A stretch of DNA of 64,000 nucleotides from an uncultured Roseibium sp. (GCF_947494555.1 NZ_CANLVF010000002.1:1178001-1242000); one strand, 5' to 3'; positions 25,554-35,394 are shown, numbered from the stretch's first letter. Made by a program: numbers and translations. The notes: a model not told the origin generated them from the letters alone.

Positions 25554-26567
25554 CTAGACCCGGTAGTAATCCCTGTACCACTCCACGAACTTGGCGATCC
25601 CTTCGCGCACACTTGTTTTCGGCGTATATCCCGTGAGCGATTTGAGTAGATCGGCATTGGCCCAGGTCGCGACGACGTCACCGGGCTGCATCGGCATCAG
25701 GTTTCGTTCAGCCTTCTTTCCGGTTGCCTCTTCAATGGCATCGATGAATTCCGTGAGCTGAACGCTTGTCGAATTGCCGATATTGACGATCCGCCAGGGT
25801 GCAACCGGCGAAAGGCTGTCGCCTTCCGGTACCTCTTCGCCGTCACCGGGACGCACAGGCACCGCGTCCATCAACAGACGGATACCTTCAACGAGATCCT
25901 CCACATAAGTGAAATCCCGCTTCATGTCGCCGTAGTTGTAGACGTCGATCGGCCGCCCTTCGAGAATTGCCTTGGCAAACTTGTGATGCGCCATGTCCGG
26001 CCGGGCCCAGGGCCCGTAGACGGTAAAAAAGCGGAACATGGTGATGGGAAGATCATAGAGATGGGCATAGGAATGCGCCATCGATTCCGTTGCCTTCTTG
26101 GTCGCCGCATAGAACGAGACCTGATGATCGGCCTTGTCGGTTTCCGTGTAGGGCATCACCTCATTCGCACCATATGCTGACGACGTCGATGCCAAAAGCA
26201 TGTGCTCCGGAGGATGGGCACGGGCGGCCTCCAGAAGCTCGAAAGTGCCGCAGATATTGCTTTCCAGATAGGACCGGGGGTTTTCGATTGAATAACGAAC
26301 GCCTGCCTGGGCTGCCAGATGAATGACGAAATCGGGCTTTTCCGTCCGAAACAGCGACATGAGGAGGTCCGATGCCTCGACCCTGTCGTTGATCGCCTGG
26401 AAATGCTCGTGCTGCAGGAGCATCTGCTGCCTGCGCTCCTTGAGCCGGACATCGTAGTAGTCCGTCATGGCGTCCAGCCCGATGACCCTGAAGCCGTCCT
26501 TTAACAGACGCGTGCACAAAAAGTATCCGATAAAGCCCGCTGCACCAGTTACCAAAACGGTTTTCAT
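25554..26567 (-). CDS. NAD-dependent UDP-glucuronate 4-epimerase-like (LpsL/GalE family)
   Basis: A short-chain dehydrogenase-type sugar nucleotide epimerase of 337 residues. It has TGAAGFIG at the N-terminus, the catalytic SFYAATK (Tyr-x-x-x-Lys) around residue 150, FRFFTVYGPWARPDMA typical of UDP-GlcA 4-epimerases, and C-terminal PGDVVATWAN. It supplies UDP-galacturonate for lipopolysaccharide or capsule. ATG 26567 starts directly at the Rossmann motif. It is the only surface-polysaccharide gene here, on the same strand as the cys genes but about 205 bp beyond them. A related UDP-GlcNAcA or UDP-glucose specificity is possible. Confidence 0.88.
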   Translation of the reverse strand: MKTVLVTGAAGFIGYFLCTRLLKDGFRVIGLDAMTDYYDVRLKERRQQMLLQHEHFQAINDRVEASDLLMSLFRTEKPDFVIHLAAQAGVRYSIENPRSYLESNICGTFELLEAARAHPPEHMLLASTSSAYGANEVMPYTETDKADHQVSFYAATKKATESMAHSYAHLYDLPITMFRFFTVYGPWARPDMAHHKFAKAILEGRPIDVYNYGDMKRDFTYVEDLVEGIRLLMDAVPVRPGDGEEVPEGDSLSPVAPWRIVNIGNSTSVQLTEFIDAIEEATGKKAERNLMPMQPGDVVATWANADLLKSLTGYTPKTSVREGIAKFVEWYRDYYRV

Positions 26568-26773
26568 CTGCGCCTTTAGCCCTTTAGAGCCCTTCGAGGA
26601 GTGTTGGAAGGCGTCTTAAAGGGCTTCGCGGCCCCGGGCAACGGCAAAGTCCGGTCCCGGCTCGGAAATAAATTTTACAGTCGCGCCGAGTGCCAACGAA
26701 CGAACCAAAAGAATGGAGCAGCGTCCTGATGGAACGCTGCACCGCCTTCGTTCACCTGAGCTGATGCGCTGCC

Positions 26774-28681
26774 TTACGAGTTCAAGAACCCGCGTTCGCG
26801 AAGATACGCAATCACTTCCTCGGCAATGTCCTCCGGATCGCGATTGACGTTGCGAATATGGACTTCCGGGTTTTCAGGCGCTTCATAAGGACTGTCGATG
26901 CCGGTGAAATTCTTGATCTCGCCCCGGTCAGCCTTCGCATAAAGACCTTTCGGATCGCGTTGGCGGCAAACCTCAATGGGTGTGTCGACAAAAACCTCGA
27001 CGAATTCTCCCTCGCCCAACAGGTCCCGTGCCATCTGCCGCTCGGCCTTGAACGGTGAAATGAAGGAGACCAGGGTGATAAGACCGGCATCGGTGAAGAG
27101 CCGTGCGACCTCGCCGACGCGGCGGATGTTCTCGACACGGTCCACGTCCGTGAAGCCGAGATCCTTGTTCAGGCCATGGCGGACGTTGTCGCCGTCAAGC
27201 GTATAGGTGTGCCGCCCGTCGATATGGAGTTTCTTTTCCACTATCGAGGCAATTGTCGACTTGCCGGATCCGGAAAGGCCGGTGAACCAGAGAACCGCGG
27301 GTTTCTGGCCCAGCTTTTCGGAGCGTGCCGTGCGGTCGACATCAAGCGCCTGCCAATGAATATTGCTCGCGCGCCGAAGTGCGAACCACACCATGCCCGC
27401 ACCAACGGTGGCATTGGACATCCTGTCGATCAGGATGAACGATCCCGTCGATCTGTTTGCTTCATAGGGGTCGAACGGAACGGAAGACGACAGTGCAAAA
27501 TTGCAGAACGCGATCTCGTTGAGTTCCAGCGTCTTTCCGGCGACATGCTCGAATGTGTTGACGTTGATCTTGTGTTTGATTTCCGAAACCGTCGCCGTCA
27601 CGGTCCGCGTGCCGATCTTCAGGAGATAGGGGCGTCCCGGTAGCAGCGGCTCGTCGCTCATCCAGATCACATGAGCGGCAAACTGATCGGCGACATCGGG
27701 GCGATGCGCGGTCGATGACAGAAGGTCCCCGCGCGAGATGTCGATTTCGTCTTCCAGCGTAATCGTGACCGCCTCACCGGCTCGCGCTTCGGGCACCTCC
27801 CCCGCCGCGCCGACAATGGTCTTCACCTTCGATATCTTGGCCGGTCCGGCCACAACAAGTTCGTCGCCGGTTGCCACGCGGCCGCTTGCGATCGTTCCTG
27901 AATATCCGCGAAAATCGAGATTGGGCCGATTGACCCACTGAACCGGAAAGCGGAATGGCGCCTCCAGAGCGTCTTCGCCGACCTCAACCGTCTCCAGATG
28001 CTCGAGCAGCGTCGGGCCCTGGTACCAATCCATGTTCTGGCCTTTGGCCGTGACATTGTCACCGAAACGGGCCGACATCGGAATCGCCTGGAGTGTCTCG
28101 AAATCAAAGCCGTTGGCAAAGACCTCGAAATCCTTGCGGATCTCGTTGAAACGGTCTTCCGAGTAGCCGGCGAGGTCGATCTTGTTGACCGCCAGCACGA
28201 CGTGACGAATGCCGAGGAGCGAGGCGATGAAGGCATGGCGGCGTGTCTGGACCATGAGACCGTTGCGTGCATCCACCAAAAGAACCGCGAGATCTGCCGT
28301 CGACGCGCCGGTTGCCATGTTGCGGGTGTATTGCTCGTGGCCGGGCGTATCGGCAACGATGAACTTGCGTTTGTCCGTGGCAAAGAAGCGGTAGGCAACG
28401 TCGATCGTTATGCCCTGTTCACGTTCCGCCTCCAGGCCGTCAACGAGAAGGGCGAGATCGATATCTTCCCCGACCGTTCCGTGTTTCTTGGAATCGCGTT
28501 CAAGCGCGGCCAGCTGATCCTCGAAGATCAGTTTGGTGTCGTAGAGCAACCGGCCGATCAGGGTCGATTTGCCGTCATCCACGGAACCGCAGGTGAGAAA
28601 GCGCAGCTGATCCTTGGTTTCCTGTGCAAGGATATAGTCTGTGACCGCGGTTTCGGCGGCTTCTTTAACGTCTGCAGTCAT
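26774..28681 (-). CDS. cysNC: CysN/CysC fusion: ATP sulfurylase GTPase subunit plus APS kinase (NodQ-like)
   Basis: A cytoplasmic bifunctional enzyme of 635 residues. Residues about 1-440 are the EF-Tu-like CysN GTPase: P-loop [22 protein letters not shown] and AVNKIDLAG. Residues about 450-635 are APS kinase with P-loop [24 protein letters not shown] and the [18 protein letters not shown] region. With CysD it makes APS from sulfate and ATP at GTP cost, and the CysC part phosphorylates it to PAPS. It lies one base downstream of cysD, so the two are cotranscribed. The fusion is the usual alphaproteobacterial NodQ layout. PAPS may serve assimilation or sulfation. Confidence 0.96.
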   Translation of the reverse strand: MTADVKEAAETAVTDYILAQETKDQLRFLTCGSVDDGKSTLIGRLLYDTKLIFEDQLAALERDSKKHGTVGEDIDLALLVDGLEAEREQGITIDVAYRFFATDKRKFIVADTPGHEQYTRNMATGASTADLAVLLVDARNGLMVQTRRHAFIASLLGIRHVVLAVNKIDLAGYSEDRFNEIRKDFEVFANGFDFETLQAIPMSARFGDNVTAKGQNMDWYQGPTLLEHLETVEVGEDALEAPFRFPVQWVNRPNLDFRGYSGTIASGRVATGDELVVAGPAKISKVKTIVGAAGEVPEARAGEAVTITLEDEIDISRGDLLSSTAHRPDVADQFAAHVIWMSDEPLLPGRPYLLKIGTRTVTATVSEIKHKINVNTFEHVAGKTLELNEIAFCNFALSSSVPFDPYEANRSTGSFILIDRMSNATVGAGMVWFALRRASNIHWQALDVDRTARSEKLGQKPAVLWFTGLSGSGKSTIASIVEKKLHIDGRHTYTLDGDNVRHGLNKDLGFTDVDRVENIRRVGEVARLFTDAGLITLVSFISPFKAERQMARDLLGEGEFVEVFVDTPIEVCRQRDPKGLYAKADRGEIKNFTGIDSPYEAPENPEVHIRNVNRDPEDIAEEVIAYLRERGFLNS

Positions 28682-28682
28682 C

Positions 28683-29612
28683 TTAGAAATACCCTTCCCG
28701 CTTTTTCTTTTCCATGGACGCGCTTTCGTCCTTGTCGATCAGGCGCCCCTGGCGCTCGGACGTGCGGGCAATCAGCATTTCACGAACGATGGCGGGTAGC
28801 GTATCTGCGTCCGACTCAATGGCGCCGGTGAGCGGATAGCAGCCGAGTGTCCGGAACCGGACCTTCTTTTCCTGGATGATTTCGCCCGGCAGAAGCTTCA
28901 TTCGGTCGTCATCGACCATGATGAGCATGCCGTCCCGTTCCACGACCGGTCGCGTGGCCGCCAGATAGAGCGGCACCATCGGAATGTTTTCCGTCAGGAT
29001 GTACTGCCAGATATCGAGTTCAGTCCAATTGGACAGCGGAAACGCCCTGATGCTCTCCCCCTTGGCAACGCGGGCGTTGTAGAGGTTCCACAGTTCGGGA
29101 CGCTGGTTCTTCGGGTCCCAGCCATGATTGGCGTTGCGGAAGGAAAAGACGCGTTCCTTGGCGCGGGACTTCTCTTCGTCCCTGCGTGCCCCGCCGAAGG
29201 CAGCGTCGAAGCCGTATTTGTCGAGCGCCTGCTTGAGGGCTTCGGTCTTCATGATGTGCGTGTGAACGGACGATCCGTTGTCGAACGGATTGATGTTCTT
29301 TTCCAGCCCTTCGGGGTTTGTGTGGACCAGTAGATCCAGTCCCAGGCGCTTGGCCGTGTCATCGCGAAACCGGATCATGTCCCGGAATTTCCAGGTGGTA
29401 TCGACATGAAGCAACGGGAACGGCGGCCTGGAAGGATAAAAGGCCTTCATGGCAAGGTGCAGCATGACGCCGGAATCCTTGCCGATGGAATAGAGCATCA
29501 CCGGATTGGAGAACTCTGCCGCCACTTCCCTGATGATATGGATGCTTTCCGCTTCCAGACGCTTCAAATTGCTGAGGCGCTCGGGCGTGATCCCGTGAGA
29601 TTGCATATTCAT
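28683..29612 (-). CDS. cysD: CysD, sulfate adenylyltransferase small subunit
   Basis: An adenylyltransferase of 309 residues in the PAPS reductase-like (PP-loop) superfamily, with [15 protein letters not shown] near residue 40 as the modified P-loop and [16 protein letters not shown] further on. The final region WYPLTG-like [10 protein letters not shown] and [16 protein letters not shown] end are diagnostic of CysD. It forms a complex with the CysN part of the next gene. ATG 29612. The order cysD-cysNC plus nearby cysQ is a sulfate activation set; no cysH or sulfite reductase is in the window, so the reductive part lies elsewhere. Confidence 0.96.
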   Translation of the reverse strand: MNMQSHGITPERLSNLKRLEAESIHIIREVAAEFSNPVMLYSIGKDSGVMLHLAMKAFYPSRPPFPLLHVDTTWKFRDMIRFRDDTAKRLGLDLLVHTNPEGLEKNINPFDNGSSVHTHIMKTEALKQALDKYGFDAAFGGARRDEEKSRAKERVFSFRNANHGWDPKNQRPELWNLYNARVAKGESIRAFPLSNWTELDIWQYILTENIPMVPLYLAATRPVVERDGMLIMVDDDRMKLLPGEIIQEKKVRFRTLGCYPLTGAIESDADTLPAIVREMLIARTSERQGRLIDKDESASMEKKKREGYF

Positions 29613-29683
29613 GTTCGCTTTTTCCGTTATGTCCGGCGAGCCGGCTTTATCTGGATCTGTCCTGTCTTTTTTGTGGCAGGGAC

Positions 29684-30526
29684 TTAAAAGGCCTGTGCAG
29701 GTTCCGGCAGGAGCGCCGTGGAGCTAAGGGCAATGAAATGCGGATTGCGCAGATCGTCCTTCGTTGCCTTGGGGGGAACCCGATAGACAAAGTCCGACCC
29801 GCTCTCGGCATAAACAACCGAACCGCCCGCGGCACGGACAACGGCGTCACCGGCAGCGATATCCCATTGCATGGTCGGTGCGAGCCGTGGATAGAGGTCG
29901 GCCTTTCCGGCTGCCACCCAGCACAATTTCAGTGAAGAGCCCACCGAAAGTCGTTCTGCCACATTGAGCCTGTCGATGAGGGCGGATGTTTCTTTCGAAA
30001 GATGAGACCGGCTCGCCAGCACGCTGAGACCTTCGCTCGGCGGTGTCCGTACGGTGATGTGTTCGGCATCCAGGATGCTGCCCTGCACAACATTTGCCTT
30101 GTAGGCGCTTGCTGATCCGGAGGTGGCAGCGCTCGCGAGAGTGCCCCAGTAAATCTCACCAAGGGCAGGCGCATAGACGACGCCAAAAACGGGAACCCCA
30201 TCATCTACAAGGGCAATATTGACAGTAAACTCGCCGTTCTTCTTCAAGAACTCCTTAGTGCCGTCAAGCGGGTCCACAAGGAAATAGCGCGTTCCGACCG
30301 CTGGCAGGTCACCTGCCTCAACGGCCTCCTCGGCGACCACGGGAATATCGGGGAAGGCCTCCGTCAAACCGTCAAGAATGATTTTTTCAGCGGCTGCGTC
30401 AGCCTTGGTGACCGGAGAGCCGTCGAGCTTGTTTTCGACTTCGAACGGCTCGGCATAGATCTTCAAGATCTCCTCACCGGCTCGGACAGCAAGCTGGCTC
30501 AGTAAGGATATCTGCTCTTCAGTCAT
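29684..30526 (-). CDS. cysQ: CysQ, 3'(2'),5'-bisphosphate nucleotidase
   Basis: An inositol-monophosphatase-fold enzyme of 280 residues that removes the 3' phosphate from PAP, the by-product of PAPS use. Metal-binding motifs are present: VAEEA near residue 65 and DPLDGTKEF near 85. A distal [15 protein letters not shown] near 220 supplies the third aspartate. It lies upstream of cysD on the same strand, 71 bp away, and is likely coexpressed with the sulfate-activation genes it serves. ATG 30526. Confidence 0.93.
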   Translation of the reverse strand: MTEEQISLLSQLAVRAGEEILKIYAEPFEVENKLDGSPVTKADAAAEKIILDGLTEAFPDIPVVAEEAVEAGDLPAVGTRYFLVDPLDGTKEFLKKNGEFTVNIALVDDGVPVFGVVYAPALGEIYWGTLASAATSGSASAYKANVVQGSILDAEHITVRTPPSEGLSVLASRSHLSKETSALIDRLNVAERLSVGSSLKLCWVAAGKADLYPRLAPTMQWDIAAGDAVVRAAGGSVVYAESGSDFVYRVPPKATKDDLRNPHFIALSSTALLPEPAQAF

Positions 30527-31125
30527 GAACGCCTCGTATTCCCCAAAACCACTTGATTCCGGGATATAATTTCACTCTTTTCAGTCCGTAGGTAACTGGA
30601 ACGCGCGTCTCAATACAAGAAACGCTGTTCCACAGATGCCTCAGAATGGAAAACCCGCGAACACTCCCATCCTTGCATGAAGGTGTTTTTTCCTCTTGGC
30701 CTTCCTCAGTGCGAACAGGCGCGCAATCTGAGCTGCGCTCTCCCGAAACCGTACGCGCATTCTTGCGTGCCGGTGCGGAGCCTCGCTCTCCTGTTCTGCT
30801 GCAATGCAATATTACCTGGCCGGCACTCTAAAATCTGAAAGCGCGATCCGCAACAAAACTCTTCAATAAATTGCAATTAAACATCTGACTTCAACCATAA
30901 ATTACTTTTAATTTTATTTCATTTTTATCTTTTTACGTTGTTTAACGAATATATTCAGAAAATTACCCTTCGGAAATTCTAGCGAAACGGCTTTCGTGGC
31001 TAAAAGCGGAATATTCAGAACTTTCTAAACGTTTTCGAGGTCAGATTCACTTCTTGGAAACGGCTTTGCACTAAGCTCAATTGACAATAGGGGCTGACCG
31101 ATTTCCGAGCCGATGCGAGATGATC
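30527..31125. other. Intergenic, AT-rich promoter region before the PilZ pair
   Basis: About 600 bases without a protein-like gene. The stretch 30880-30960 is strongly AT-rich. The 10-mer ATATTCAGAA occurs twice, 60 bp apart (30951 and 31011), which could be a tandem regulator site or chance. Short minus-strand frames overlapping cysQ are rejected. Confidence 0.45.
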
Positions 31126-31632
31126 ATGTCTAACGCCGATCCTGCACCGCAGCAAAACGCGGAAAATGAAGACGCAGACGAGTTCACGCCACGTGAGCGC
31201 CGAGCCCGTGTTTACAAGAAAGGCAAGATGGTCTTTCAGAACGGATTGAGATCTATTCCGTGCGTCGTCCGGAACATATCCGACGGCGGCGCGATGCTGG
31301 AATTCGATCAGGCCTACATCCTGCCGAAGGATTTCGAACTTTACATCGATCTGGAAGACTACGAGGTCTCATGCGAACGCCGCTGGGAAGCGGGTCTGAA
31401 TTGCGGTGTCATGTTCACGAGTGAAAGGCGTCACGTTGCACAGCAGCGCCGCCAGGCGCTCAACCCGTCCGATCCGGTTCCGCAAAACGGCCTTGAGCCG
31501 CTTTTCGGCGGCCGGAGCAAGAGTGCCGAACCAGAAGAAGAAGCAGATCCAGCGGCAGACGAGACCAGCAGTGAAGATAACCGCCCTCATCCGCCGGCAG
31601 GTGGCAAACCTTCTTTCGGCAGACGGCGTTGA
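31126..31632 (+). CDS. PilZ domain protein 1
   Basis: A soluble protein of 168 residues. A PilZ domain spans about 20-110, with the c-di-GMP contacts RRAR near the start and VRNISDGGAMLEF (the D/N-x-S-x-x-G element). A long acidic low-complexity linker and a basic SFGRRR tail follow. PilZ proteins bind c-di-GMP and then act on motility, polysaccharide or regulatory partners. Starts at 31081 (TTG), 31120 and 31126 are possible; 31126 is used because the shared homology with the second PilZ begins after it. It is followed by a close paralogue. Confidence 0.85.
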   Translation: MSNADPAPQQNAENEDADEFTPRERRARVYKKGKMVFQNGLRSIPCVVRNISDGGAMLEFDQAYILPKDFELYIDLEDYEVSCERRWEAGLNCGVMFTSERRHVAQQRRQALNPSDPVPQNGLEPLFGGRSKSAEPEEEADPAADETSSEDNRPHPPAGGKPSFGRRR

Positions 31633-31750
31633 CCGCGAATTTCTCATGCAGGTTCGAGCCCCGATTCACGGAATGACAAGGACTTACTGGTAAAAAGGAC
31701 AGGTTCCTGGGTGCCATGCGTCCCCGAATGACCGTGAGAAGTAAACGAAC

Positions 31751-32257
31751 ATGCCCGACCTAGAAGAAACAAACGCGCAGCCCAACGGCACACAAGAAGA
31801 CGGCCCAGGCGAGCGCGCCCGCAGGACACGCGCCCTGAAGAAAGGCAAACTGATCTTCAATCGCGGTCTGCGCTCCGTTCCCTGTATTGTCCGCAACCTC
31901 TCGGAAACCGGTGCAAAGCTCGAATTCGAGCAGGCCTACCTTCTGCCTCAGGAATTTGTGCTCCAGATCGATCTGGAGGACTTCGAGGTCACCTGCGAAC
32001 GGCGCTGGGAAGACGGCCTGCGCTGCGGTGTCGAATTCACCAGTGAAAAGCGCCCGGTCGGCAAACTGCGCGCGCAGATCCTGAAATCGTCGGACGAGGC
32101 ACTCAAGGAAGAGATCGACGAGCTGCGGGATTCACCCGACAACTATTTCTCGCGCAAGCGTGTTCTGGACGCACAGAAACAGTCCGCTTCCGAACAACCG
32201 ACCCGAACCGCCCGCCCCTCCGCCAGCAGCAAACCCGGCTTCGGCCGCCGGCGGTAA
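31751..32257 (+). CDS. PilZ domain protein 2, tandem paralogue of the first
   Basis: A protein of 168 residues, the same length as its upstream neighbour and co-linear with it: RRTRALKKGK, VRNLSETGAKLEF, then CERRWEDGLRCGVEF, and an identical FGRRR C-terminal tail. The pair is a gene duplication. Compared with copy 1, the linker here has more charged helical sequence (EEIDELR) and fewer acidic repeats. It is on the same strand, 118 bp downstream, and probably cotranscribed. Each may serve as a separate c-di-GMP receptor. The GGDEF-EAL gene 26 kb away is the only other c-di-GMP component here. Confidence 0.85.
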   Translation: MPDLEETNAQPNGTQEDGPGERARRTRALKKGKLIFNRGLRSVPCIVRNLSETGAKLEFEQAYLLPQEFVLQIDLEDFEVTCERRWEDGLRCGVEFTSEKRPVGKLRAQILKSSDEALKEEIDELRDSPDNYFSRKRVLDAQKQSASEQPTRTARPSASSKPGFGRRR

Positions 32258-32320
32258 AGCGCGGAAAAACAATCCTAGATTGTCCTGCTTTAGTTATCAC
32301 CTGACAGTTCGGTCATTTTG

Positions 32321-32357
32321 AAGGACGCGCGACCGCAAGCGTCGAGCCCGTCCTTTT
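32321..32357 (+). terminator. Intrinsic terminator after the PilZ pair
   Basis: A 7-bp stem AAGGACG / CGTCCTT with a long loop containing a second small hairpin (CGCGAC...), followed by TTTT. It is 64 bases after the second PilZ stop. Confidence 0.5.
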
Positions 32358-32415
32358 GAAGGTATGGCCATGCCGCTCCGTTGTCGGGTTAGATGAAGTC
32401 AACGCAGTTTCCAAA

Positions 32416-32883
32416 TCAACTTGATTTACGATCTTTATTCAGCTTTTTTGTTCCTTGAATCTCCAACATATTCAATGTTGCGTACACACCTTCGTGGTGA
32501 AATATGGAAATTTCCTTTTTGGAAAAACTAACTATTAGAACATCAATATTGAAAAAGCACTCACCAAATAAATCTAAGTGCTCTGCAACCAAATCTTTCA
32601 GATTTTGACTTTCTATCTTGAAAGGCCCGCATTCTTCCTCGTACGAAATCTCAGTAATCACATAAAGTTCACCGGAAGATTTATCTGCGAAACCACATTC
32701 ATCAAGTATTTCAGTGTCTTCCATTGACTCCCAACCCACCAATTGGTGAAATTCAACTTCAGCTTTCATTTTTTCAATATATATTTCAATATCCTTCATT
32801 TCCGCACAATGAAAACCGAAATTTTCTTGAAATTTTTGTTCAAATTCCTTCCAGGTTATAAGTATATTTGGAACAACAATCAT
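32416..32883 (-). CDS. AT-rich hypothetical protein
   Basis: A soluble acidic protein of about 155 residues, much more AT-rich than the regional average. ATG 32883 has GAGGAAG upstream; a GTG nine bases earlier is too close to it. Cysteine-rich spots are HCAEMKD, DECGF and EECGPF, but with no metal motif. The composition (acidic, small, AT-rich) is that of immunity or accessory-island proteins. No toxin domain can be recognised in the neighbour at 32902. Function unknown. Confidence 0.65.
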   Translation of the reverse strand: MIVVPNILITWKEFEQKFQENFGFHCAEMKDIEIYIEKMKAEVEFHQLVGWESMEDTEILDECGFADKSSGELYVITEISYEEECGPFKIESQNLKDLVAEHLDLFGECFFNIDVLIVSFSKKEISIFHHEGVYATLNMLEIQGTKKLNKDRKSS

Positions 32884-32901
32884 CTCTGCCACTTCCTCTT
32901 C

Positions 32902-33195
32902 TTATTGTCTCTCTGCCTTTAATGAAGACTTTTCTGATGACGGGATAACGTCGCTGACCTGAACCAGGCAGGATATCGGCTCTTTGGCAATTGCAATATA
33001 GGGCATGGCTGGCAGCTCGATACTGACGCGATTTTTACCGACTTCGGAGCCACCTATGTGTTCATTATAGATCGGCGGATTGCTCAATCGCGGACCTGCC
33101 CACGTAGGGGGCGTCCCTTCTCCCAGCTCACCGTCCAACCAAGCCGAGCTGCCAAGTGGAATTAGATCTCTCTTGCCACCGCGCTGCAGGACCAT
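32902..33195 (-). CDS. Short uncertain ORF, possible gene fragment
   Basis: A frame of about 97 residues with protein-like composition (PPTWAGPRLSNPPIYNEHIGG, VSIELPAMPYIAIAKEP), immediately upstream of and co-oriented with the AT-rich 155-residue gene. No Shine-Dalgarno is visible for ATG 33195, and the upstream direct repeat (33196-33236) abuts its start. It may be the remnant of a longer gene cut by rearrangement, or a small accessory protein. No family recognised. Confidence 0.35.
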   Translation of the reverse strand: MVLQRGGKRDLIPLGSSAWLDGELGEGTPPTWAGPRLSNPPIYNEHIGGSEVGKNRVSIELPAMPYIAIAKEPISCLVQVSDVIPSSEKSSLKAERQ

Positions 33196-33236
33196 CTCAG
33201 TCACAAACTAGGAGCGAAGTGAAGTTGCGCGCTACA
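33196..33236 (+). repeat. Direct repeat A flanking the serine-protease gene
   Basis: A 41-bp sequence from CTCAGTCACAAACT to GCGCGCTACA. It matches repeat B (34101-34141) at 36 of 41 positions in the same orientation, 905 bp away. It sits directly before the protease ribosome site. Confidence 0.7.
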
Positions 33237-33250
33237 TAAGGAGAGTTTGC

Positions 33251-34012
33251 ATGGCGTTTTTGGAGAGCAATGTCGTCCCAATTTGCACGTACGACATTAA
33301 TGAACTTGGAAAAGCCAATATTCACGGTCTCGTCGGCACGGCCTTCTTTATTAACAACGAGGGCCATTTTCTGACGGCGAAGCATGTTATCGACGAGGCG
33401 ATTGCCGAAGCAGAAGCGCGTTCTATTAAATTTGGTCTCGTCACCAAGGGCGTAGACGGCACCGTTCCAGAAAACATGATGGCCCCAATACAGGATTTTG
33501 ATTTCGCACCAGACCCGTTTGATATTGCGGCTGGAAGGGCAGATTACCACCCCAAGACAACTCTTAAGGTCAAGCGCGAGAGGGTTTCCATGTGGCAAGA
33601 GATTGCATCTTTTGGATATCCTGAAACTGCTTCATATCGAGAAGGCAATGCCCTTTGGATGGATTTGCGAGGTTATCGCGGATATGTGCACCGACATACG
33701 CAGCCTGCTGACCGAGTGGGTGGAAAGCACCCTTCTGGATATGAGCTGAGTTTCCTTTTGGGCCCATGCTCGAGCGGGTGCCCGATCTTCTCTATTCCTG
33801 ACGAGAACCTGATCGGCATCGGCGTGGGAAACTTTCGAAGCGAAAGAATCGTAGATCAATACACCGAAGTGGATGACAACGGAGATGAATACCGCGAGGT
33901 CCGGGTCGGTGTTGAACAATTCGGATTTGCCCATGATATCTTTGAGCTTCTTGAATGGAAGCCAAGCCCGCTAGAAGGGAAAACCCTTGAGGAAGCGATT
34001 TGTCCTTCGTAG
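33251..34012 (+). CDS. Trypsin-like serine protease-like protein
   Basis: A protein of 253 residues without a signal peptide. The trypsin-fold signs are GTAFFINNEGHFLTAKHVID with the catalytic His, a following acidic region (DFAPDPFDIA) that can supply the Asp, and GPCSSGCPIFS with the active Ser in a S-G-x-P context typical of Trypsin_2 proteins. Cytoplasmic trypsin-like domains of this kind are common in bacterial accessory and defence loci, often as effectors. AGGAG is 9 nt before ATG 33251. It lies between two direct repeats in an AT-richer patch. Activity and target are unknown. Confidence 0.75.
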   Translation: MAFLESNVVPICTYDINELGKANIHGLVGTAFFINNEGHFLTAKHVIDEAIAEAEARSIKFGLVTKGVDGTVPENMMAPIQDFDFAPDPFDIAAGRADYHPKTTLKVKRERVSMWQEIASFGYPETASYREGNALWMDLRGYRGYVHRHTQPADRVGGKHPSGYELSFLLGPCSSGCPIFSIPDENLIGIGVGNFRSERIVDQYTEVDDNGDEYREVRVGVEQFGFAHDIFELLEWKPSPLEGKTLEEAICPS

Positions 34013-34100
34013 CGGTGATGACGGCAATCTTTTTGGTGGAGCTTAAATTCTTGTTACGATCTGGCCGCCATCCGATGTTGTGCGCCACATCAGGGCTAAT

Positions 34101-34141
34101 CTCAGTCACAAACTGGTGGCCAAATGAAGTTGCGCGCTACA
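34101..34141 (+). repeat. Direct repeat B flanking the serine-protease gene
   Basis: The second copy of the 41-bp direct repeat (see 33196-33236). After it the sequence continues ATG-free of any long gene up to the tRNA-Gln. The repeat pair brackets 33237-34100. Confidence 0.7.
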
Positions 34142-34216
34142 CAACAAGGAAACCACCACCTGACGAAGGGCGACGCATTGGTCAGAGCCTTAAATCTGCA
34201 TTGTGTCTGAGAAAAT

Positions 34217-34291
34217 TGGCTGGGGTGGCTGGATTCGAACCAGCGCATGCCGGTACCAAAAACCGGTGCCTTACCGCTTGGCTACACCCCA
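34217..34291 (-). tRNA. tRNA-Gln (anticodon TTG)
   Basis: On the minus strand the acceptor stem TGGGGTG pairs with CACCCCA, the anticodon loop TTTTGGT lies between CCGGT and ACCGG arms, and the T-loop is GGTTCGAATCC. The discriminator G and an encoded CCA follow. All arms are intact; length 75 with CCA. Confidence 0.95.
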
Positions 34292-34486
34292 AGGCCGTGG
34301 AGACGCTGTATAGCGAGGTCGTTTCAGAAGCGCAAGCCTTTGCAGAGGCAATCTTCCCAGCAGGCACAGAAGTTTTCCCCAGGTCAAATTAAGGAGCCAA
34401 ATCTGCGCGCAAGCAGGTTTTTGCTTCAAAAATTTCCTGCGATGAGGCAACCTGTAGCTGTATTATTGTTGCGGATTGGATTCATC

Positions 34487-35170
34487 ATGTGCAATTCAGA
34501 CAAGAAATTTGACAAGACAATCAATTTTCCAGACGGAGAAAGCGCAGAGCGAGCACTCAAGCACTACAATCCTCAAAGACAATGGGTATGCATCGAACAA
34601 GAGGGGAAAGATGAGTGCTTCGTGCCAAAAAAGGCAACAGACACAGGTAAACCCATAGCCTCCAATGCGTATCGCAAATTCCGACAGTTTGACGATCACG
34701 CCGTTGATGCCATGCTGAAAACGGCGGGTATTGTGGAAGCGCGTATGGCTACGCTTTCTCAACAACGCATTCAGGTCACTTTGGTGAACTCTGCGATCTG
34801 CGCCGGTATTTTCACGCTGTGTTCCAGTGACGTGATTTCACCAATAGCACTGAAAAACGCATATACTCACTTCGTTTCACTATCACTTACATTTGCATTT
34901 TTGTTCGGACTTGCGTTTTGGATAATTGTAAAATCAATCGGAGCAACCGAACTATATTATTTCAAACTTATTTCCACCTCGTTTTATTGCGCGGCGAAGC
35001 ACTACCGAATCAAAACGCCATTAACGACTGCAAATGCGGCCTACAGAAATGAGATGGGCATTCTAAAGCCACTGCTGAAAAACCATACTTTTCGAGTGTT
35101 TGCCGCGATAAATTTCCTTCTACCGCTATTCACCTGGACAATTATCCTATTACTTTTTACGCAACAATAA
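34487..35170 (+). CDS. AT-rich membrane protein of unknown function
   Basis: A protein of 227 residues with a soluble N-terminal part of about 95 residues, including a CNSDKK start and two further cysteines (WVCIEQ, DECFV), followed by three or four hydrophobic segments: about 105-120, 135-155 and 205-225. It is AT-rich. ATG 34487 is chosen because the longer frame (34247) would run through the tRNA-Gln gene. No family recognised. It belongs to the same accessory patch as the protease and the 155-residue gene. Confidence 0.65.
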   Translation: MCNSDKKFDKTINFPDGESAERALKHYNPQRQWVCIEQEGKDECFVPKKATDTGKPIASNAYRKFRQFDDHAVDAMLKTAGIVEARMATLSQQRIQVTLVNSAICAGIFTLCSSDVISPIALKNAYTHFVSLSLTFAFLFGLAFWIIVKSIGATELYYFKLISTSFYCAAKHYRIKTPLTTANAAYRNEMGILKPLLKNHTFRVFAAINFLLPLFTWTIILLLFTQQ

Positions 35171-35317
35171 TTACCACTCACCCGTTGAAATTTTTCATCA
35201 CTACTTCGTTTCAAAAATCCCTTGCGGGATCAAATGAGCTTTGCTAAATGACCCTCCACGCAGCCGGGCCTTGCCTCGCTGTTCCCGATGGATTTATGCT
35301 AAATCCAATTCAAGTGT

Positions 35318-35394
35318 CGGAGTGTAGCGCAGCCTGGTAGCGCACCTCGTTCGGGACGAGGGGGTCGGAGGTTCGAATCCTCTCACTCCGACCA
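35318..35394 (+). tRNA. tRNA-Pro (anticodon CGG)
   Basis: The acceptor stem CGGAGTG pairs with CACTCCG, the anticodon loop is TTCGGGA within CCTCG/CGAGG, and the T-arm is GAGGTTCGAATCCTC. Encoded ACCA ends at 35394, followed by a T-run. All arms are intact; 77 bases. Confidence 0.96.

Noticed and set aside
27998..28831. 277-residue plus-strand frame opposite cysNC and cysD
   Set aside because: Antisense to well-conserved CysN GTPase motifs.
34000..34392. 130-residue plus-strand frame over the tRNA-Gln locus
   Set aside because: It runs through an intact tRNA gene and repeat B and has no ribosome site.
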